Assembly: GCA_964444305.1 (NCBI GenBank)
Contig: CAYUGQ010000007.1
Span: 1-42,984 of the forward strand
From: JAKFFN01 sp964444305
Lineage (GTDB): Bacteria > Sumerlaeota > Sumerlaeia > Sumerlaeales > Sumerlaeaceae
Length of the DNA stretch: 42,984 bases
Direction of reading: 5' to 3'
Shown: one piece after another, positions 41,155 to 42,984 of the stretch
Numbering within the stretch: the first letter of the stretch is position 1
Layout: every line of letters starts with the position of its first letter
Translations under genes and position numbers: made by a program
The notes under the pieces: model-generated
Seen by the model: only the letters and a program-made list of their open reading frames with translations
Databases searched by the model: none
Told to the model about the DNA's origin: nothing

Positions 41155-41199
41155 TAAGCAGTCCATCTGCTTTTTAATCAATAATGCACGGCACCATAA

Positions 41200-42984
41200 T
41201 CACCAAGGCGTAGTCGTCGACTTCTGGATGTTCTCCCCGGCCACCGCCGTAAAGATTTCCTTCACCGGCTCCTTGCCCTCCATACGCGCCATCACCTCAT
41301 ACGTACCGGCCGCCAGGCCCCGTTGCACAAACATCCCCTGCACATCTGTCCGACCTGTCCTGGTCTCCTCAGGAGGATCCGTTTCCAGTGGCGCCACCGA
41401 AATTGACACCCCCGCCGCAGGCGAGCCATCCGCATTCGTCAGCGTCCACAATATAGCCCCCGCCGGATACAGAACATCCTTAAGCTCCAGCGTCTCATTC
41501 GCCTTAATCTCGATAGTCTGCTCCGACTCACTATGGCTCCAGTAACTTACGTTCGTCGTATATGTTCCCGGCGGGATATCCGTAATCGTCATCACTCCCG
41601 CAGCATCTCGTTCAGCATTATGTGTAAACGGTCCATTAGCCCCATGCAAGTAACACCAGGCCTCCTGGATACCCTGCCCTGTCGTATAACTCAACACCGT
41701 ACTCACCAGCGTTCCTCCATCTTTCGACAGCTTCAACGTCACCTCCGTAGGGGCACCATCGCGTACCTCCACTGCCGGTTCCATAGCGCTCCCTTCCCCC
41801 GTCTTCTTTGCACTGACGGAGTAAGTACCTGACCCCAGCGATTCAAACGTCGTCATTCCCTCCTCACTAGTCGACTGGTTGCCCGCCGTCTGCTCCAGCC
41901 AGCGCTGATCAAACCCGGAATTTTCAGATTTTTTTGACAACGTAACCTGCGCTAAAGAAACCGGCTCGCCAGCGCTGTCGATCACCTTAACATTAATGCG
42001 CCCTTCCGGCAACTGGAAGTCCTTAACAAATTCCTTCCGGTCCGGCACCTCCACTGATTCATCAATAGACATATTGCTTACCCCCATTGCAGTCACGAGA
42101 AACTGGTAGGTACCCGGCATCAAGTTAGAGAACGAATACTCTCCGTCTTCCGTCTCTGTATGCATGATCAAAAGATTCGGGCCCCGAACCAGCACCATGG
42201 CCTCCACAGGTTCACCGGCCCGGGTAATCCTGCCTTTGACAGTCACCCCGCCGAATACGATCTTTGTTTCCACCGTTTCGTCCGGCTGAGCTGATACGAT
42301 TCTCCTCTGGTTTGCCGCTTCCACGGAATAACGCATTGCCGCCAAATCATTAAACTCAACGCGCCCGTCCGGCCCTGTGTTTTTGCGAACATTACGAGCT
42401 AACGCTTCACCGGACAATTCCACCTGTTGGTTTGCCACCGGCGTTTCGTCCTTGCCGCGCACCACCCGGACGACAATGCTCCCACCCCTGCTCAGTTCAA
42501 TATCCCCCATATCCGTCGTCTCGTGGGATTTCACCGTCGCGCTTTCGGTTACCTCCACATATGGAGCACGCGGCTTCACGACGATTTCGTTATCACCCGA
42601 ATAGCACGGCGCAAAACTAAACCGGCCATCGGCATCAGTGACCGTATGACTTTGAGGTTGTTCCGACGCGGAATAAATGTCGAAATTAGATCGATTTCCA
42701 AAGTTAACAACCCTCACCCCTTCCACCGGCTGCTTGCTTTGCTTATCCACGATCCGCCCCGTAACAATCCCGCCCCGGCTCAGTCGAAAAGTCTTGTTGT
42801 CATCACCTCTTTCCAGGGAAAACCTCTGCTCCAAGTGGTCCGGCGCCGAAATCTTGAGCTCGATATCCGTCTCTGAACCAGGCAGGACAATTTCAAACTT
42901 GCCCGGCTCAACCAGCTTTCTGACGGTCTGAGCCGACAAAACCGTGAAATCCGCCACCGGCTCTTCCGTCGCATCATCCACCAC
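41200..42984 (-). CDS. Protein of carboxypeptidase-regulatory-like repeats, N-terminus outside the window
   Basis: 594 residues are visible. The chain consists of successive beta-sandwich units of about 80-95 residues. Each has the pattern 'G.V.D..G.PV....V......TDADGRF.F..L..GTY', for example VTDADGRFSFAPC, TEDGEYSFSNLMPGTYQFLV and TDVQGMFVQRGLAAGTYEVMA. This is the carboxypeptidase regulatory-like (transthyretin-like) fold, common in secreted or surface proteins. The first visible residues (VVDDATEEPVADF) already belong to such a unit, so the true start lies to the right of the window. No catalytic peptidase domain is seen. It shares a bidirectional terminator with the gene on the left. Confidence 0.85.
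   Translation of the reverse strand: MVDDATEEPVADFTVLSAQTVRKLVEPGKFEIVLPGSETDIELKISAPDHLEQRFSLERGDDNKTFRLSRGGIVTGRIVDKQSKQPVEGVRVVNFGNRSNFDIYSASEQPQSHTVTDADGRFSFAPCYSGDNEIVVKPRAPYVEVTESATVKSHETTDMGDIELSRGGSIVVRVVRGKDETPVANQQVELSGEALARNVRKNTGPDGRVEFNDLAAMRYSVEAANQRRIVSAQPDETVETKIVFGGVTVKGRITRAGEPVEAMVLVRGPNLLIMHTETEDGEYSFSNLMPGTYQFLVTAMGVSNMSIDESVEVPDRKEFVKDFQLPEGRINVKVIDSAGEPVSLAQVTLSKKSENSGFDQRWLEQTAGNQSTSEEGMTTFESLGSGTYSVSAKKTGEGSAMEPAVEVRDGAPTEVTLKLSKDGGTLVSTVLSYTTGQGIQEAWCYLHGANGPFTHNAERDAAGVMTITDIPPGTYTTNVSYWSHSESEQTIEIKANETLELKDVLYPAGAILWTLTNADGSPAAGVSISVAPLETDPPEETRTGRTDVQGMFVQRGLAAGTYEVMARMEGKEPVKEIFTAVAGENIQKSTTTPW

Noticed and set aside
41200..42984. Zinc carboxypeptidase activity for the repeat protein at the right edge.
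   Set aside because: Only regulatory-like beta-sandwich repeats are visible; no catalytic zinc motif is present in this part.

Overview
The window looks like chromosomal DNA of a Gram-negative bacterium: there are exported proteins with signal peptides, a lipoprotein and a 13-subunit-type complex I operon. GC content is moderate. No rRNA, tRNA, insertion sequence, phage gene or CRISPR array was found. The gene mix (CarD-type regulator, fused MoaC-MogA, bacterial type IB topoisomerase, carboxypeptidase-regulatory-like repeats, remains of a golvesin-domain glycosyl-hydrolase-like protein) suggests a poorly sampled phylum near the PVC/FCB groups, for example Sumerlaeota or Hydrogenedentota. That placement is a low-confidence inference.

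Layout. (1) 1-5158, minus: nuoA-B-CD-E-F-G, with overlapping or nearly overlapping genes, a fused nuoCD and a nuoG cut by the window edge. (2) 5386-7449, minus: an exported phosphoesterase fused to a PQQ-type beta-propeller. (3) 7675-11166, plus: dnaE, followed by a strong terminator and a small TTG-start gene on the other strand. (4) 11817-17071: an exported cupin, a quinone-oxidoreductase-like dehydrogenase, a small basic protein, a polytopic membrane protein, CarD, and the yqeK-rsfS pair. (5) 17328-22278, plus: a large Gln/Arg- then Pro-rich exported protein, a copper-protein-like lipoprotein and a type IB topoisomerase. (6) 22507-34720, plus: the most interesting block. moaA, moaC-mogA, moeA, moaD and moaE are followed by a cupin and a small protein. 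Then come a NarI-like cytochrome b, a Nas/Nap-like molybdopterin oxidoreductase, a four-cluster ferredoxin, a Rieske protein, a small membrane protein, a NarK transporter and mobA. (7) 34815-42984: a decayed exported gene, a group 2-type sigma factor with a structured leader, a GAF-like protein, holB, inorganic pyrophosphatase, an exported hypothetical protein and a repeat protein running off the right edge.

How they work together. Block 6 reads as a self-contained module that makes molybdopterin guanine dinucleotide cofactor, imports nitrate (or exports nitrite) and reduces nitrate with electrons passed through a membrane cytochrome b, a bc1-type Rieske centre and four [4Fe-4S] clusters. The catalytic and ferredoxin subunits lack export signals while the Rieske protein has a twin-arginine-like motif. 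The complex may therefore span the membrane in an arrangement different from classical Nar, Nap or Nas enzymes.

Strand composition. In 60-base samples counted by hand, the plus strand is richer in G than C in the left third and richer in C than G in the right third, whatever the gene orientation. The change lies at about 16-28 kb and has the polarity expected of a replication terminus. No intergenic stretch exceeds 300 bases.
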